This document shows positions 10,994 to 22,548 of a stretch of DNA of 64,000 bases, piece by piece. Source of the stretch: Ochromonas danica (taxonomy: Eukaryota > Sar > Chrysophyceae > Chromulinales > Chromulinaceae); the NCBI GenBank assembly GCA_015146655.1, contig VKHL01000032.1, positions 1-64,000 on the forward strand. The letters run 5' to 3'. Numbering within the stretch: the stretch's first letter is position 1; every line of letters begins with the position of its first letter. The notes under the pieces are model-generated. The model saw nothing but the letters and a program-made list of their open reading frames with translations, searched no databases and was not told the DNA's origin. A program made the position numbers and the translations under genes.

Positions 10994-13900
10994 TTAAACG
11001 GGAGCGAAATGTCCTTCTTTACGCAATGCCTTATCCTTTTGATGATGCTTGTCATACATCTTCGTTCTAGGCTTTCTATTGGGTTGCTGTGGTTGTTGTG
11101 ATTGTTGTGATTGTTGTTGATTAGTTTCGCTTTCTTCATTCTTCTTTTCTTTTGCTTGACTTTGATTGCGAGGATGTCTCTCGGAGGATTTCCCTTCACG
11201 ATGGTTATGTTCATTACCATGACCACTAGCGGCACCTTGAGCATTACTATTAGAATGCTTCTCTCCCTTTCCTTGCTTGGCTTTATCTTGCTTCTGATGT
11301 TGCTGCTGTTGTTGTTGCAGCTGATGTTGTGATGGACCAGCTTTCTTCTGACTATCATGATGTTGTTGGTGAGATAATGACAATCTTGTCATATCTTCTT
11401 CCAGAACACTATCATCACCTATTTCAGAATTATTTCCCTTTAATGACACCTTGTTTTGACGATTAGTATTCTCCATGCTTTTCCAATAAGCTGCATCAGC
11501 CATTTCTTCTCGAACCACTTTATTATATCGTTTAGTTTCTTCAATATTACGCATCCAATCCAATCCACTCTCAGAAGACTGTTGCAGTTGAGATGGTTTA
11601 GGAACATAATCATCATATTGATCATCATAATCATCATCATAGACAACATCATCCTCTTCTTCACGATCACCATCACCTGTTGTTGTTGTCTCTTTCCGTA
11701 CAATATAACTATCATAAGCTTGATTCTTCTCTATAGTCTTCACAATTTCCTTTTGTTTCTCTTGGAAAGTACGATTATTTTCCACTTCTTTATTAAGAAA
11801 GTCTTTATAAGAGACTTCTTTATTTATCAGAATACCTCCTGTGGCTTGTACAGCAATTGCATTCTTACCTTGAGCAATTCGTTCAAGTTTTCGATCAATA
11901 CCTTGTAGATGAGGAGGTAGATTATCATTTAGCAAAGCATCAATGACTTGTTCTGCATTATTGAAATATCCTAAACAACCTTCAATAAAACCTGTACCAT
12001 AGTCTGGAAAGATAGCTTGGACCATACTAATGTTCTCTTGAAGATTGTTGGCAGTAGTAGCAGTAGAATCTGTTGTCATCATAGATGATGTGTTAGACTC
12101 TAGAGTGTTATACTGAGATATAGCTTGACGTGAAGATGATTTGAGATAAGATTCAGATATCTTGAGAGAGGATAGATAATAGGCAATAGTTTCAACATCT
12201 CCACTGACTTTAGCCTGTGGATTCATTCCTAATAAGACTGCAACAATAGACTGTAAGGCATCTTTTCCTTCTTCATTCTCTTCCATTTGCAGTAATGCAT
12301 CAGAAGCAAAGATACCAGAGACAAACCAAACCCGTTGAGCAGTGGTGAGATTACACAGATAGTCATCGAGAGATAATGAAGTAGACAAACCCTCCAGCCA
12401 AGAGATCGTATCTGACATGGCAGAGGAAGCTTTACTTTGTACATCAGAACTATTATTATTAAATATCAACGCTTGGGAATGAATTAGTAATCTGAATAGT
12501 GACAAGAGAGTAAAATGCTGCAGTAGGGCGAGAAGGTGAAGGAGATTGTATGGACTACTGCCTGCCATCATTTGCTCTTCCTGCTGCTGCTTGTGCTGTT
12601 TATAACATTTCCTTATCAAAGGAATAACTATCTCATAGATACATTGTAGACTCTGATAGACAGTCAAACCTAATGGTTTTGTGATGTGTACACCATCATA
12701 ACTGATCCATCCAACTTCTGCTAGTAATGTAGAATGGCTACAGGATAAAGTTGTTGCTAGGCTATAGACTAGATCCACGAGAAACATCACGGTACTACCT
12801 ACACTTTCTTCACCATCTCCTACTCTAAGCACTGCTTTACACACACTCGTAGAGGATGTAGGACGACTCAATGATTGTAGAAGACTGTTTGCTGCTTCTC
12901 TCACGGCCTACACATCCACAAGAGACATCACATAAGAAATAGCAACACATACACACATACACACATGCAACTGCACTAACCGCATGTGAGTCCAACACCG
13001 TGTAGCTAATCTCCTTCTTCATCGCCTCTCCTCTCCATGTGAAGAAAGAATCGAAGATTGCCTGCAGCAGATCCTTATTACCTTCTCCAGACACTGCTGC
13101 CAGTCCTTGTAGGAATGGCCAGGAGGCAACCTCCATCTTTGATACTACCTTAGCATAGCTTTCTCTAATATCACCACTACTCACAGCAGCAGAGGATGAT
13201 CCCATTACAGCAAGAGGATGGAGCACTTGATCCACCTCCACAGCTAGACGATCAAGCTCTCCATAGCTACCTGTTAGACGAGCATAGATCAAGCAAATCT
13301 GTAGTACAATCACATCAGTGATGGTCATACAGTCAAATAAACAAGCAAGCAGCTATGAGGTGCTCACCTTACGATCAATCTTAAACAATCGTGAAGAGGT
13401 GGAAAGAGAGATTTGAGAGGTGAAAGATCTTTTTCGATAGGAGAGATAGGATATGATCAACTCTTTCAATGAGTCGTTCTCTACAACTTGCCTATGCAAA
13501 ACACAAATAGTCACACACCACATTAGCACATCACATACCACCTCAGAACACATCACATAGCACATTACTTGACACCATATAACATTACATAGTATCATAC
13601 CATCTCATAACACCATATCACNNNNNNNNNNNNNNNNNNNNNNNNNNNNNNNNNCATATAACATTACATAGTATCATACCATCTCATAACACCATATCAC
13701 GTAGTATAACATGTCATAACATAGTATCTCATAACATCACACCATATCACATTCTATCTCTTTATCTACAGCATGCTGCCATACTGTAATACACCATATG
13801 CACCTCCCCATAGCATATCATACAGTACATAGTAAATGTACTTACTTGAGGAAGTTTAAAGGAGATAATTTCAATAGTATAGTAAGACTGGTCAAATTAT

Positions 13901-14036
13901 ATCGTAAACAAAGATCAGAATCTAACTCAGCATGGACTGCAGATTCATGCAGAAGATTGTCACCAGGCAGAAATGGCACAAAACTCAACATGGGCTGTTT
14001 GACTTTCATCAGGCATTGCTCTAGATTTACCGCCAT
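10994..14036 (-). CDS. ASCC2: ASCC2 homologue (CUE-domain repair-complex subunit)
   Basis: Four exons on the minus strand: 14036-13846, 13491-13368, 13298-12981 and 12907-10994. All are GT-AG with matching phase and give 848 residues (human ASCC2 is 757). The CUE domain is clear in the last exon (ISMVQAIFPDYGTGFIEGCL, then LLNDNLPPHLQGIDRKLER), as in ASCC2, which binds K63-linked ubiquitin chains and recruits the ASCC3-ALKBH3 helicase complex; the same complex acts in ribosome-collision rescue. The N-terminal exons carry the helical ASCC2 region (LIISYLSYRKRSF). The C-terminus is disordered and Gln/Asn/Ser-rich and ends in a basic segment (TKMYDKHHQKDKALRKEGHF) like the end of animal ASCC2. 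The gene is convergent with the F-box gene, 103 bp apart. Intron 1 contains an assembly gap. Confidence 0.85.
13576..13700. other. 33-N assembly gap flanked by identical 46-bp sequence
   Basis: The Ns occupy 13622-13654 in ASCC2 intron 1. The 46 bases before the gap (13576-13621) are identical to the 46 after it (13655-13700). The surrounding intron is made of short CATA/CACC-type degenerate repeats. Either two contig ends overlap and were joined with a false gap, or the gap hides more units of a tandem array. Confidence 0.9.
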
Positions 14037-14432
14037 TGTATAGGGTTTTATTTATGAAATCAAGAGATGAATGGTTAATAATGTGGTTGAATTATTCTCA
14101 TCCTTTCTTCCTCATGACACAGGACAACTGGGAAAAGCAGAATTTGGCAATTTAGAAATCTGGACTTTGGGACTTTAGTGATTTTGTATTTCCGTTGCTT
14201 TTTGTTGTCGCCCCACTAAACGAAACTTCGAAAGTCCCAAAAAGCCTTCTCTCCCTTGTGTGCTTCTGTCAAGGTGAAGGGCGACGTCATCGCTGCAACA
14301 GTGACGATTGTTGGTGATGTCAATGACTTCTTCGCCTCTGCTGTGGTCTGCCTTTGGTCTCTGTGCCTTATTTTAGAATTGAATTGAGTCTCGAAGAGTA
14401 TCTCTACAAGTCTCTAATGCAATTCTCATGAG

Positions 14433-14714
14433 TTAGTTTAGGATAATACGAAAGGGTTGAGAGATTTCTTTGGCTTCTTTCTTATTGTTTGCTGATCTAC
14501 TACGTGAATTCCATGTAAGACTTTCATATCGCGAAATACAAGAGAAAGAAAACGATCTGATAAGGTCCACATGTTGAAACAGGTTGCTATCGCGTTCATG
14601 CATCCATCTGAACGAGTAGTATATTTTCTCACGCTTGTCAAGTCTTTCTTCGTGTGCGACTGTCACCGTTAATCGTCCACTGGCCATATTCACCGCATTG
14701 GAGTCGTGTTTCAT
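14433..14714 (-). CDS. Small hypothetical ORF
   Basis: A 93-codon ATG-initiated minus-strand frame with mixed composition (MKHDSNAVNMASGRLTVTVA, then a basic middle and KKEAKEIS near the end). No domain, signal peptide or membrane segment is recognised. A plus-strand ORF of similar length overlaps it, so either may be chance. It lies alone upstream of ASCC2. Confidence 0.2.
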   Translation of the reverse strand: MKHDSNAVNMASGRLTVTVAHEERLDKREKIYYSFRWMHERDSNLFQHVDLIRSFSFSCISRYESLTWNSRSRSANNKKEAKEISQPFRIILN

Positions 14715-15435
14715 CGCGTTTCGTTTTCATTACTAGTTTTGACATGCATTTCTCCTCGGTATTCGTAGAACAAGCACACGAGAGATACACTGCCACTGAG
14801 CGGGAGTGTGTTGACCTGTTGCTTGACTACACTACTTTCACACGACCAGTTCCCACGTGTAATGACATCGCCTTTCTTTATACCATGTTTCATTCTTTCC
14901 ATTTCCTTATTTTGAATTGCGACGTGTCTCCATTGAAACTTGATTTAAGCGATTAACGTGTAACCACTTTCACCAAACAAATGATTTCTGTTTAGCGTTC
15001 TGAAGGAAGGCTTTAATGAACAAATAATATGCAGCATTATCATGTACAATTTTAAAGGAAGGCGTGAATGTTGCGTCTGTTGGTATAGATAAATTACATC
15101 CAGATTACCCATGCTGGCTAAATTATCTCTAGTCTACGATCCCGGCGTCACAGCTAGATTAACTCCTGTCCTTGTACCGTCGCGACAAAGGCAGTGCCAG
15201 GAGGAATGTGCAAACTAAGTCCAAGAGACGAAGATTGGGCGATTAATGTTGATCAATGAACAAATAGTCTAGATAGTAACATCCAGAATACGATTATCAA
15301 TAGAGGCAAGACTATAGGGAAGAGAACACAAATTCCATATATTGATATGCGTCGTGGACAACATGGCGATCTCTTCTAGAGATGTCATGGACTGGAACAG
15401 TATCTTTATACGAACATGTTTCATTCTTCAAATGA

Positions 15436-15738
15436 AAGCAATGCTCAAAACCAAGAACATCAACACCAACTCAGGGGATATCCTTCAACTGTACAACAAC
15501 AAAAGGAGACAATTCAAAATTATCATCCTTTGTTAACATACACTGGCATGAAAAGACACACTCGGGAGAGACACACTTCAAAAGCGATGGAATCAATGCT
15601 CGAATATCTCCACCAAAAGAAGAGCAAGAGCAACTATCAAGTCTTGGTGACGACTCAAAGTCACTGTGCTCATCTTTTGACAGGATAGAAAGAACTGTGG
15701 ATAGAATAAGAAAAGATTATGCAATCCAATGCAGATAA
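15436..15738 (+). CDS. Possible cryptic exon
   Basis: A plus-strand frame without an ATG stays open for about 100 codons and ends at a TAA (15736-15738). Its second half looks protein-like: ISPPKEEQEQLSSLGDDSKS then FDRIERTVDRIRKDYAIQCR, with an amphipathic helix at the end. The other two plus frames are also partly open here, which weakens the case. A 5' exon would have to lie upstream (ATGs near 15366). No family is recognised. Confidence 0.25.
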   Translation, partial: KQCSKPRTSTPTQGISFNCTTTKGDNSKLSSFVNIHWHEKTHSGETHFKSDGINARISPPKEEQEQLSSLGDDSKSLCSSFDRIERTVDRIRKDYAIQCR

Positions 15739-17368
15739 TCTTCACTGTGGCTGATTTCCCTTCATCATGCAAGGATTGGCAGGCTGTGAAGGAGTGAAGG
15801 GATGCAGTGACTGAACGGTTTTGAAGACAAAAAGGCTCACTTTACTCTAGTAAAAGCGCGATAAATGGTGTTTTCCCCTCCTCTTCCTCCCTCCACACCA
15901 TCAAAAAAACAACCAGACCAGACCATAACAAAGTTTGGTGCCAGAATTTGATGTCTCTACCCACTTCTCTGTTGTCGTTTCGCTTGGAGTGGCTGTGTGG
16001 ACTGTTCCAGAACCACCGAGTGTGCAACAGCAAGCAGCCGGATGCAAATCTGCGAAGTGCTGGCAACACAGTGGCTGACTGGCTGACTGTGGGAGGGAGA
16101 GGGAAAGCCAGCACAGCACAGAGGCAGTGCTTCACACTTCCTTGTTCGACAACTCATCAATCACCTCTGCACTTCTCCTCCTTCCATCTCCTCCTCCTTC
16201 CATCTCTTCTCACCATTGACCTAGATCATATTCTAATCCATGAGATAAGAAGGTCTGATGAAGCAGAACCAAAGAAAGTTCTTGCTCTATCTTTGACTTC
16301 TTGTTTTATATTGTGATTAGCGCTTTGATAATCTTCCTATATGTTTGTTGATAATCTTGGATGTGATCAATCAAAAGTGCTTTCAATGTTTGATAGCCCT
16401 TTCGATAGAACATTTAGACAGTAAACGCTACCAACGAATTCAAATGCTTTTCGCTGGAGGATCTCAGAAAGATTGAGTGTCCGCCTTTAATATGGGTGTA
16501 ATCTCGCGTGCTGTTCCACGTCAGTGTACCATCTGCTTGACTTGAACGAAGCAACTGATGACCTACACACTTGATCAACTAACTCGCTCTATCAATTCGC
16601 ATCGCTTCTGTAACTTTCACTTGTGATTGCAGACCAACTACTTCTTCCTAGATGGATGGGATGGCCTGGTTCCTGCATTTTTGTGCAAGAGAAAGTTCTT
16701 GAATCGAGAAGGTAATAATTCAACAGAAGTACTAGACAAGACAGCGTCGTGGCCAAAAAGGCTTTGTTTTGTGGCAGTTGATTACTTGACGTATAATTGA
16801 TTTCTCGACAATTCATAAACGCCGACAGCACAATTCTTACATTTCTTCTTCTACCAGTTCGACAATTCGCCGCTCATGAATCATGCAATTCAAACTGCCC
16901 ACTTGGGCTCGCAATTGATTTTCGGGAAACAAAATATAATTTTGAAATAAAATTGTTTTGTATGCTGCTGCTTTCCTCATGGAAAGAGTACTTACTTTGT
17001 GGTTCTTCGTAGTGTGATATTGTGCGTGATTAGAATAGAGTAGACCATGTAATCGATTAATCAATTACTAAACGTCTAACTTGTACTGCTTCGTTTTAAT
17101 AACCCACTATCGCATTTTCCCTTGTCATTGGAAGATAATGCTTGCATCTTAGTGCACAGTCTTTGATGACTGCAACTACTGCTGTATGTACAGTATGTAT
17201 GATCTGAATCGAAATGGGAACTAGTGGACCGTCGAGTTTGCTCTGATTTAAAACTCGCAATTTCATAGTTACGCTATAACAAATGAGGACTTTTAAAAGT
17301 AATATACTTTTAAGAGAGAGAAGGGAGATGTATGGATATTTTATACATGGGATACGCCGCTTTGCATT

Positions 17369-18427
17369 TCATGCCTTCAAAATGCGGTCAATTAAGCGAT
17401 AAGATTCATTTAGATAAGATCCTCCAAAGAGAACAAAATGGTTTAAGATATGATACAGATTGTAAATAGTTTCTCTCAGTTCATAACCAGGGGGGCGTGG
17501 AAGAAGGCGGTCATAGGTCTCATAAAAGCTTCGAGCATTGCTTCCAAAGAGCTTAGTCATCGCAATGTCTGCCTCACGGTCACCATACTATAGAATGCAA
17601 TGGCACCAATAAGTCAGCAGGCAGATATGCTAATTAGCATGACAATTTCAGACACTTACATAGACTGCGGGATCAAATATAATGGGCTCTCCATGACGAT
17701 CAAAGCCTTGATTTCCCGACCATAGATCTCCATGAACAAGAGAGGGCTTGCAGTCATGATTGGAAAGGATATAACGAACTTTATTCCTCAATTCTTGTTC
17801 CATGGGAAAGTTCGCTCCGTCTCGTTTAGCTAAAGTCAGCATATGTCCCAAGCGATTGCGATCCCAAAACTCTGACCAAGACACGGAGTAACTATTAGGT
17901 TGATAGGTCGCTCCTATCGTGTTATCCATTTTCCATCCAAACATCTGATTTGGAGCAAATTTAGAGTGCATGGCAGCAAGTCGTTCTGCCATCACCTCAG
18001 GTTGGCCATGTCCACCTGTGGTTACTTTCTCAAACACAACATATGACTCATAATTATTGGTACCAAGACAAATCGGTTTGGGAACTCGAATTGTGTGAGT
18101 ATTATGGATTTCTTGGATACCAGCAAACTCTGCTTGTAGCATTTGGAAGCTTGCTAAACCTCCTCGTTTCACAAAGAACTCTTCTCCATTGGGGGCAATG
18201 ACCGTATTTGCAGTTGCACCGCTACCACCCACTCCATAGGAGTCTTTCCAGCGGAGGGGTTGATAGTTGCTTTGCAGTGTTCGACTGATATCCTGACCGA
18301 TGCTATCCAAGGTAGACATTTTCATTCCTTGGTTAGTCTTTAAGGTTCTCAGATCAAGTGCGAATGCAAATTGGAAAGAGATACAACTAAGGATGTTAAT
18401 AATCCTCAATAAACAGTAATTCTTCAT
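17369..18427 (-). CDS. Fructosamine-3-kinase family protein
   Basis: Two exons (18427-17660 and 17587-17369), GT-AG, phase 0, 328 residues. The FN3K family phosphorylates ketosamines on glycated proteins so that they fall off. Visible motifs are the nucleotide loop region (GVGGSGATANTVI), the lysine strand (EEFFVKRG), the catalytic loop VHGDLWSGNQGF and the metal-binding IIFDPAVY, then YGDREADIAMTKLFG across the splice and the family ending (YNLYHILNHFVLFGGSYL). The N-terminal 24 residues are hydrophobic (ILSCISFQFAFALDL), so ER or plastid targeting is possible; plant FN3K is plastidic. The P-loop cysteine that acts as a redox switch in many FN3Ks is absent, with GSG in its place. A start at the later MKMSTLD would remove the signal. 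Confidence 0.9.
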
Positions 18428-18781
18428 TCGGATTCCGGATTTTTAACACTGCAATGAAATTGGAAATGGCAATGTTGTTGCTAAGTTAACTGTCTGTGTC
18501 TTTGTTGAATAACGACAGCAATAAGGGTAATTGTAATTTACGATAACAATTCCAACTCGAAGACAAGTTCTATACAAGTACAACCTAAAATAGGAAAGCG
18601 ACGGGGAAAATGCACAGACTAATCGTTGTGAAAAGAGGAAATCCCAAAACACGAGTTGTAACTCTCAACTTGTTGGAAAAGCGAAGGTCCAGAGGTGGCC
18701 TTCATTGTGCTGTCTTGGGTCTTTCCTCTTCTCCAGTTCTCTGCAGCTTGGAGCTGATGACCATTGACTATACAGCACAGC
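18428..18781. promoter_or_regulatory. Shared divergent promoter region
   Basis: 354 bp between the start codons of the fructosamine kinase (minus) and the channel gene (plus). It must hold both 5' UTRs and promoters. I see no clear TATA box or other named motif. The short ORFs here lack features. Confidence 0.4.
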
Positions 18782-20374
18782 ATGACAAGAACTCCTTCAA
18801 CAACAATATCAACTACAACCTCCACGAGTCGAAGAAGGACATTAACTGGTAGTCAGAATGCAACATTGTCAACAACAACAACAACTACCACTACCACAAG
18901 TACTGCTGATAATACTGCCCACACATGGAGAAATATTCTAGTCTATCTCGCAACCAATATCTATCTTATTGCTGCTATTGTCTATTCTATTTGGACATTT
19001 CTTGGTGTTTTATTCTATGCTTATTATAATAATTGGACATTAGCTTCAGCTTTATATTATACTATGGATGCTGGATTAAGTATTGGATTTTGTAATCCAT
19101 TAGAAAGAGATCATAGTAAAGTCTTTACTATCTTTTATGTTCTCCTCTATGGTTCTTTTGTCTCAGGTGTGTTAGGATTATTTCTAACTTCTGCATTATA
19201 TACACGTGTTCTTCTTATTCCACCAGGACATTCCATAGGAGCAGTAGGATGGAGAGATAGTCAAGATCAATTAACTTTCTCTAGTGTCCTACAATGTATT
19301 TGGTATCATATCAAATACTTTAGTGGATGGTATAGTAATCGTTCACGTACTATTATTACTATTCTATTTATTATCTGGGTTGCTTTATGGACAGCTTTTG
19401 GTGTAGTCTATCAAAATTATACCTTTATTACAGCCTTATATTGGGTGATTACCACCTTATCCACAGGAGGTCTACAAAGTCCACCCTGTCTCTATGGTAC
19501 TGATCCATACAATTGTAATATGGGACAGTTTAATGGCTCTATGATGGGGATATTCATGCTCTTTGGTGTTCCCCTCTATGCTGCTACACTTTCTCAATTT
19601 GCTCGTATTGCTGTCCAGAAAGCTGTCCGTGCTCGAGAACGATCATTACTTGGTAAACCTATTAAAGATCAAGATTTTCTCTTTGCTGCTAATGTTCTTT
19701 CACCGGAAGGTAGCACCACATTATTATTAGGTGAGTATATATTATTAGAATTAATGCGATTGGAACAAACAGATCAAGCACAAATTGAAAGTTTAAAGAA
19801 GAAATTCTTTGAATTGGATGAACAACATTGTGGTGAGCTTGATATTGATGATCTAAGAAAAGCTGGGGTAGTTGTTCCTCGTAAAGTACATTCTGTGGAA
19901 CGTAAACGACGTTTTCGTACTCGATCTGTGGAACTCATTTCTCAGCTCTTGAGTGCATTGCCTATGGGAAGTCCTGCTCGTGAGACAGATCGAACTAATA
20001 CTCGATCTTCATCTCAGACGATGAAATATAATTCATCATCTGCTGGTGGTTTATTTGATGATTTTGACTTCAATAAAGATGTTCCAGAGATATCATCACC
20101 TTTGCCGAATGTTGAGGCACCATCATCACCATTGACTAGTCAGGTGAGCCACCATCATCTGGAGGAAGCATATCATCATCTTAAGAATATTCAAGATGAT
20201 GACGATGATGATAATGATAATAGCAGTTTTAACGGTAGTTATAAAGACAGTATACTTGACAGTGATGAAGAGAATGGAAAGGAATATATCACATCTGGTT
20301 CTCATCATTGTCATACCAGTAATACTAGTAAAACTGGTAATAGTCAAAAGTCTCTCTTAAAGAATCAAAGTTAG
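18782..20374 (+). CDS. Two-pore K+ channel-like protein with atypical filters
   Basis: 530 residues from the ATG at 18782 (an in-frame TTG at 18764 extends the frame but is not a normal start). After a Ser/Thr-rich N-terminus the order is membrane helix, pore loop, helix, helix, pore loop, helix, as in TPK/KCNK two-pore channels. Pore 1 reads YYTMDAGLSIGFCNP and pore 2 reads LYWVITTLSTGGLQSPP. The normal T-x-G-Y/F-G-D filter is replaced by SIGFCN and STGGLQ. The pore-helix context is still convincing. After TM4 comes an EF-hand-like loop (FFELDEQHCGELDIDDL), as in plant TPK channels, though only some ligand positions are acidic. The C-terminus is acidic and Ser/Asp-rich. Ion selectivity cannot be assumed to be potassium. 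No intron is seen. Confidence 0.85.
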   Translation: MTRTPSTTISTTTSTSRRRTLTGSQNATLSTTTTTTTTTSTADNTAHTWRNILVYLATNIYLIAAIVYSIWTFLGVLFYAYYNNWTLASALYYTMDAGLSIGFCNPLERDHSKVFTIFYVLLYGSFVSGVLGLFLTSALYTRVLLIPPGHSIGAVGWRDSQDQLTFSSVLQCIWYHIKYFSGWYSNRSRTIITILFIIWVALWTAFGVVYQNYTFITALYWVITTLSTGGLQSPPCLYGTDPYNCNMGQFNGSMMGIFMLFGVPLYAATLSQFARIAVQKAVRARERSLLGKPIKDQDFLFAANVLSPEGSTTLLLGEYILLELMRLEQTDQAQIESLKKKFFELDEQHCGELDIDDLRKAGVVVPRKVHSVERKRRFRTRSVELISQLLSALPMGSPARETDRTNTRSSSQTMKYNSSSAGGLFDDFDFNKDVPEISSPLPNVEAPSSPLTSQVSHHHLEEAYHHLKNIQDDDDDDNDNSSFNGSYKDSILDSDEENGKEYITSGSHHCHTSNTSKTGNSQKSLLKNQS

Positions 20375-20573
20375 AGAGACCACATCATGCCTAATGCGTG
20401 TCACATGTTTAGTTTTGCATTTCAACCCCATGGAGAGTTGTTGATGATTTGTAGTAGAGTGTTGTAGTTACAGTATCTTAGGCACTGAGTTAGCCAACTA
20501 GCGCTAGTGTTATTTGGTTAATTACAGTTAAATTTACTTAGCACTAGTGATTGTGTTCCTCCTATTTCCCATT

Positions 20574-21795
20574 TCACAAACCAACTAATCCTTCTGATAT
20601 TTGCCATAATTGTTTGGCCTTGTTCACATCTTGTGCTTCTCGAGAAGGTGTAACCTCATAGAGTTGGTCATCACTTGCTTTGGCTGTGAAGTACCTGCCA
20701 GTCTTTCCACGCAGGTCAGCGCTGTCAATCATATAGACCAAGCGAGATCCAGCCTTCTCCTCGCTTACAGCCAATTTAAAGACATTTCTCATCAGAAAGG
20801 AAAATATGCCTGAGAAGAAGGGGTTCTGATATCTGAATAATCCTGATGTTGGGACAAGACCAGGATTGAAGCAATTCGCTGTAACGTGACTATATTTAGG
20901 ATCTTGCTTTAATCGTTGATTGAGTTCTAAGCAAGTGAGAACATTGCAAAGCTTGCTATCTTTGTAGGCTTTGTCTGGATCGTACTCAGATCCATCGATC
21001 ATGTTGTTGGGTGCCTACTCCTCTCAACCCTCGATAGTCAGAATTTGTGTGAACATAAAGGTAATGACAAGTAATGATAATACTCACCTTTAAATTAGAT
21101 TTCAATCCTTTCATATCTTTCAAACCAGCAGGTAGACCAACATCTCCACCACGTTCTTCAGGATTATGAACTATTATCATTTATGATCAAATAGACCATC
21201 ATAAAGACAATATCGTTGATAAGAGAGAGAGGGATTAGTCTACCACTACAACACCAAATACAGAGAATCGCATACCAGATGATGCTGTGAAGACAATACG
21301 ACCTTCTGGACTTTTCGCAACATTTGGTAAGAGAAGATTCAATAATAAGAAATGACCTAAATGATTGGTCCCCACAGTGAGCTCATAGCCTTCTTTCGTA
21401 TAGGCAGGAGACTGTCCTTTAGCAAAGGAAAGCCCAGCATTCAAAGCTAAACAGTCAATTGGCTCATTTCCCCATCTTTGAGCAAAGGCACGTATACTAG
21501 ATAGATCAGCTAAATCCAGTTCTTCAAATTGTGTTCGTGTTTTATATTGAGATGGGAGATATTCGAATGCTTTTAATGTTTTCTCTTTTGATCGATTAGC
21601 TAGAATGATTTTATATTGTGGTCGACTCTCTAATAACTGTTTGACAGCAGCGAGACCAATCCCAGAGCTTGATCCAGTCACTATGATCGTCTTGGATGCT
21701 GTCTGTAGGGCTGTTGTTGTTATTGTTGACAAAGCGGTTGTCACATGAAGAACTGCCAAGATTTGGCAGATTATAACAAAGAAGAAGAATCTCAT
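20574..21795 (-). CDS. LPOR-like short-chain dehydrogenase (protochlorophyllide reductase family)
   Basis: Three exons (21795-21276, 21170-21088, 21014-20574), GT-AG with matching phases, 347 residues. I chose the ATG at 21795 because it starts a signal-like segment (MRFFFFVIICQILAVLHVTT); the ORF upstream to 21960 is probably 5' UTR. SDR features are TGSSSGIGLAAVKQL (NADPH loop), LALNAGL, TNHLGHFLLLNLLLP and the active site DPDKAYKDSKLCNVLT. KAYKDSK, PTSGLFRYQNPFF, VSEEKAGSRL and the closing LWQISEGLVGL match light-dependent protochlorophyllide oxidoreductase rather than general retinol dehydrogenases. LPOR reduces protochlorophyllide with light and NADPH in plastids. The presequence lacks an evident Phe at the cut site, so plastid location is not proved. 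It could be one of the LPOR-like paralogues found in algae. Confidence 0.85.
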
Positions 21796-22548
21796 GGTCA
21801 AGACCTTCACTACTATTGATAGAAGGTTTTCTATTGAGTGCAATACAATATGTTGAGATGATGAGATGGAGAGACCTTGAGGTTGCAGTAGATAATTCAC
21901 CAAGATATTCTCTCTCATGGTTGAGTTAAACACCGTTAACTTAAGAGAAATTGAGCCCAACCCACATGCCCTTGTATGACAGTTTTTGGAATGTAACTTT
22001 CACTGTGACAATGCTTATTGATTGATTTGTGAAGCTGCTCGTGTCCTTGAAATGTTATCAACTTGAGGCGTGTTGTTTGTATCTAAATCAACAAGTTCGT
22101 CCCAGCCATACGAATGATTGTTAATTAATTTCGATTGAATAAGTTGTTCGCCCTCTAACTACCAGCAGTGTAAATTTGTTGAGCTGATTCTATCTGCGAT
22201 TGAAGGGATCCGCTCTTACCAGCCTGCACCCTAAGCAACTCCACTGAACATGGACTGTTGAAGGAGTCGTCACATCATTACTTACATAACTTACTCCCCA
22301 TACATGATCTAATCTAGTTCAGTGCATATACGAAGCACAGAATCAATATCTACTAAATCAACAAATATTCTACACTACAAACTAATGATAGTGCTGATAG
22401 TAACAGCACTGGAGTTAACTAATAAATCTAGACAGCCTAATAGCACTACAGTCTTGCTTCAAGTATGATCGATCTCTCGAGCACAGAAGGAAGATGAGAA
22501 TGTGAGGCGGTTAGAAATGACAATTTCAAAGTGACTGTTCGACGTTTC
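21796..22548. other. Intergenic region
   Basis: About 750 bp upstream of the LPOR-like gene and downstream of the permease gene, which ends at 22549. AT-rich with scattered stops. The part near 21796-21960 is likely 5' UTR and promoter. I see nothing else. Confidence 0.4.

Larger units (their letters stand above)
14037..17368. other. Long intergenic region with few signals
   Basis: About 3.3 kb between the 5' end of ASCC2 and the 3' end of the fructosamine kinase gene. It has many stops in all frames. Apart from one minus-strand ORF (14433-14714) and one open plus-strand block (15436-15738), listed separately, I see no gene, tRNA or transposon. It should contain the ASCC2 promoter at its left end. 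Confidence 0.5.

Noticed and set aside
11456-11908. 150-aa plus-strand ORF rich in Ile/Phe
   Set aside because: Antisense to the ASCC2 coding exon; its hydrophobic look comes from reading Asn/Asp/Lys codons backwards.
18764-18781. TTG start for the channel
   Set aside because: A normal ATG lies 18 nt downstream, so I start the protein there.
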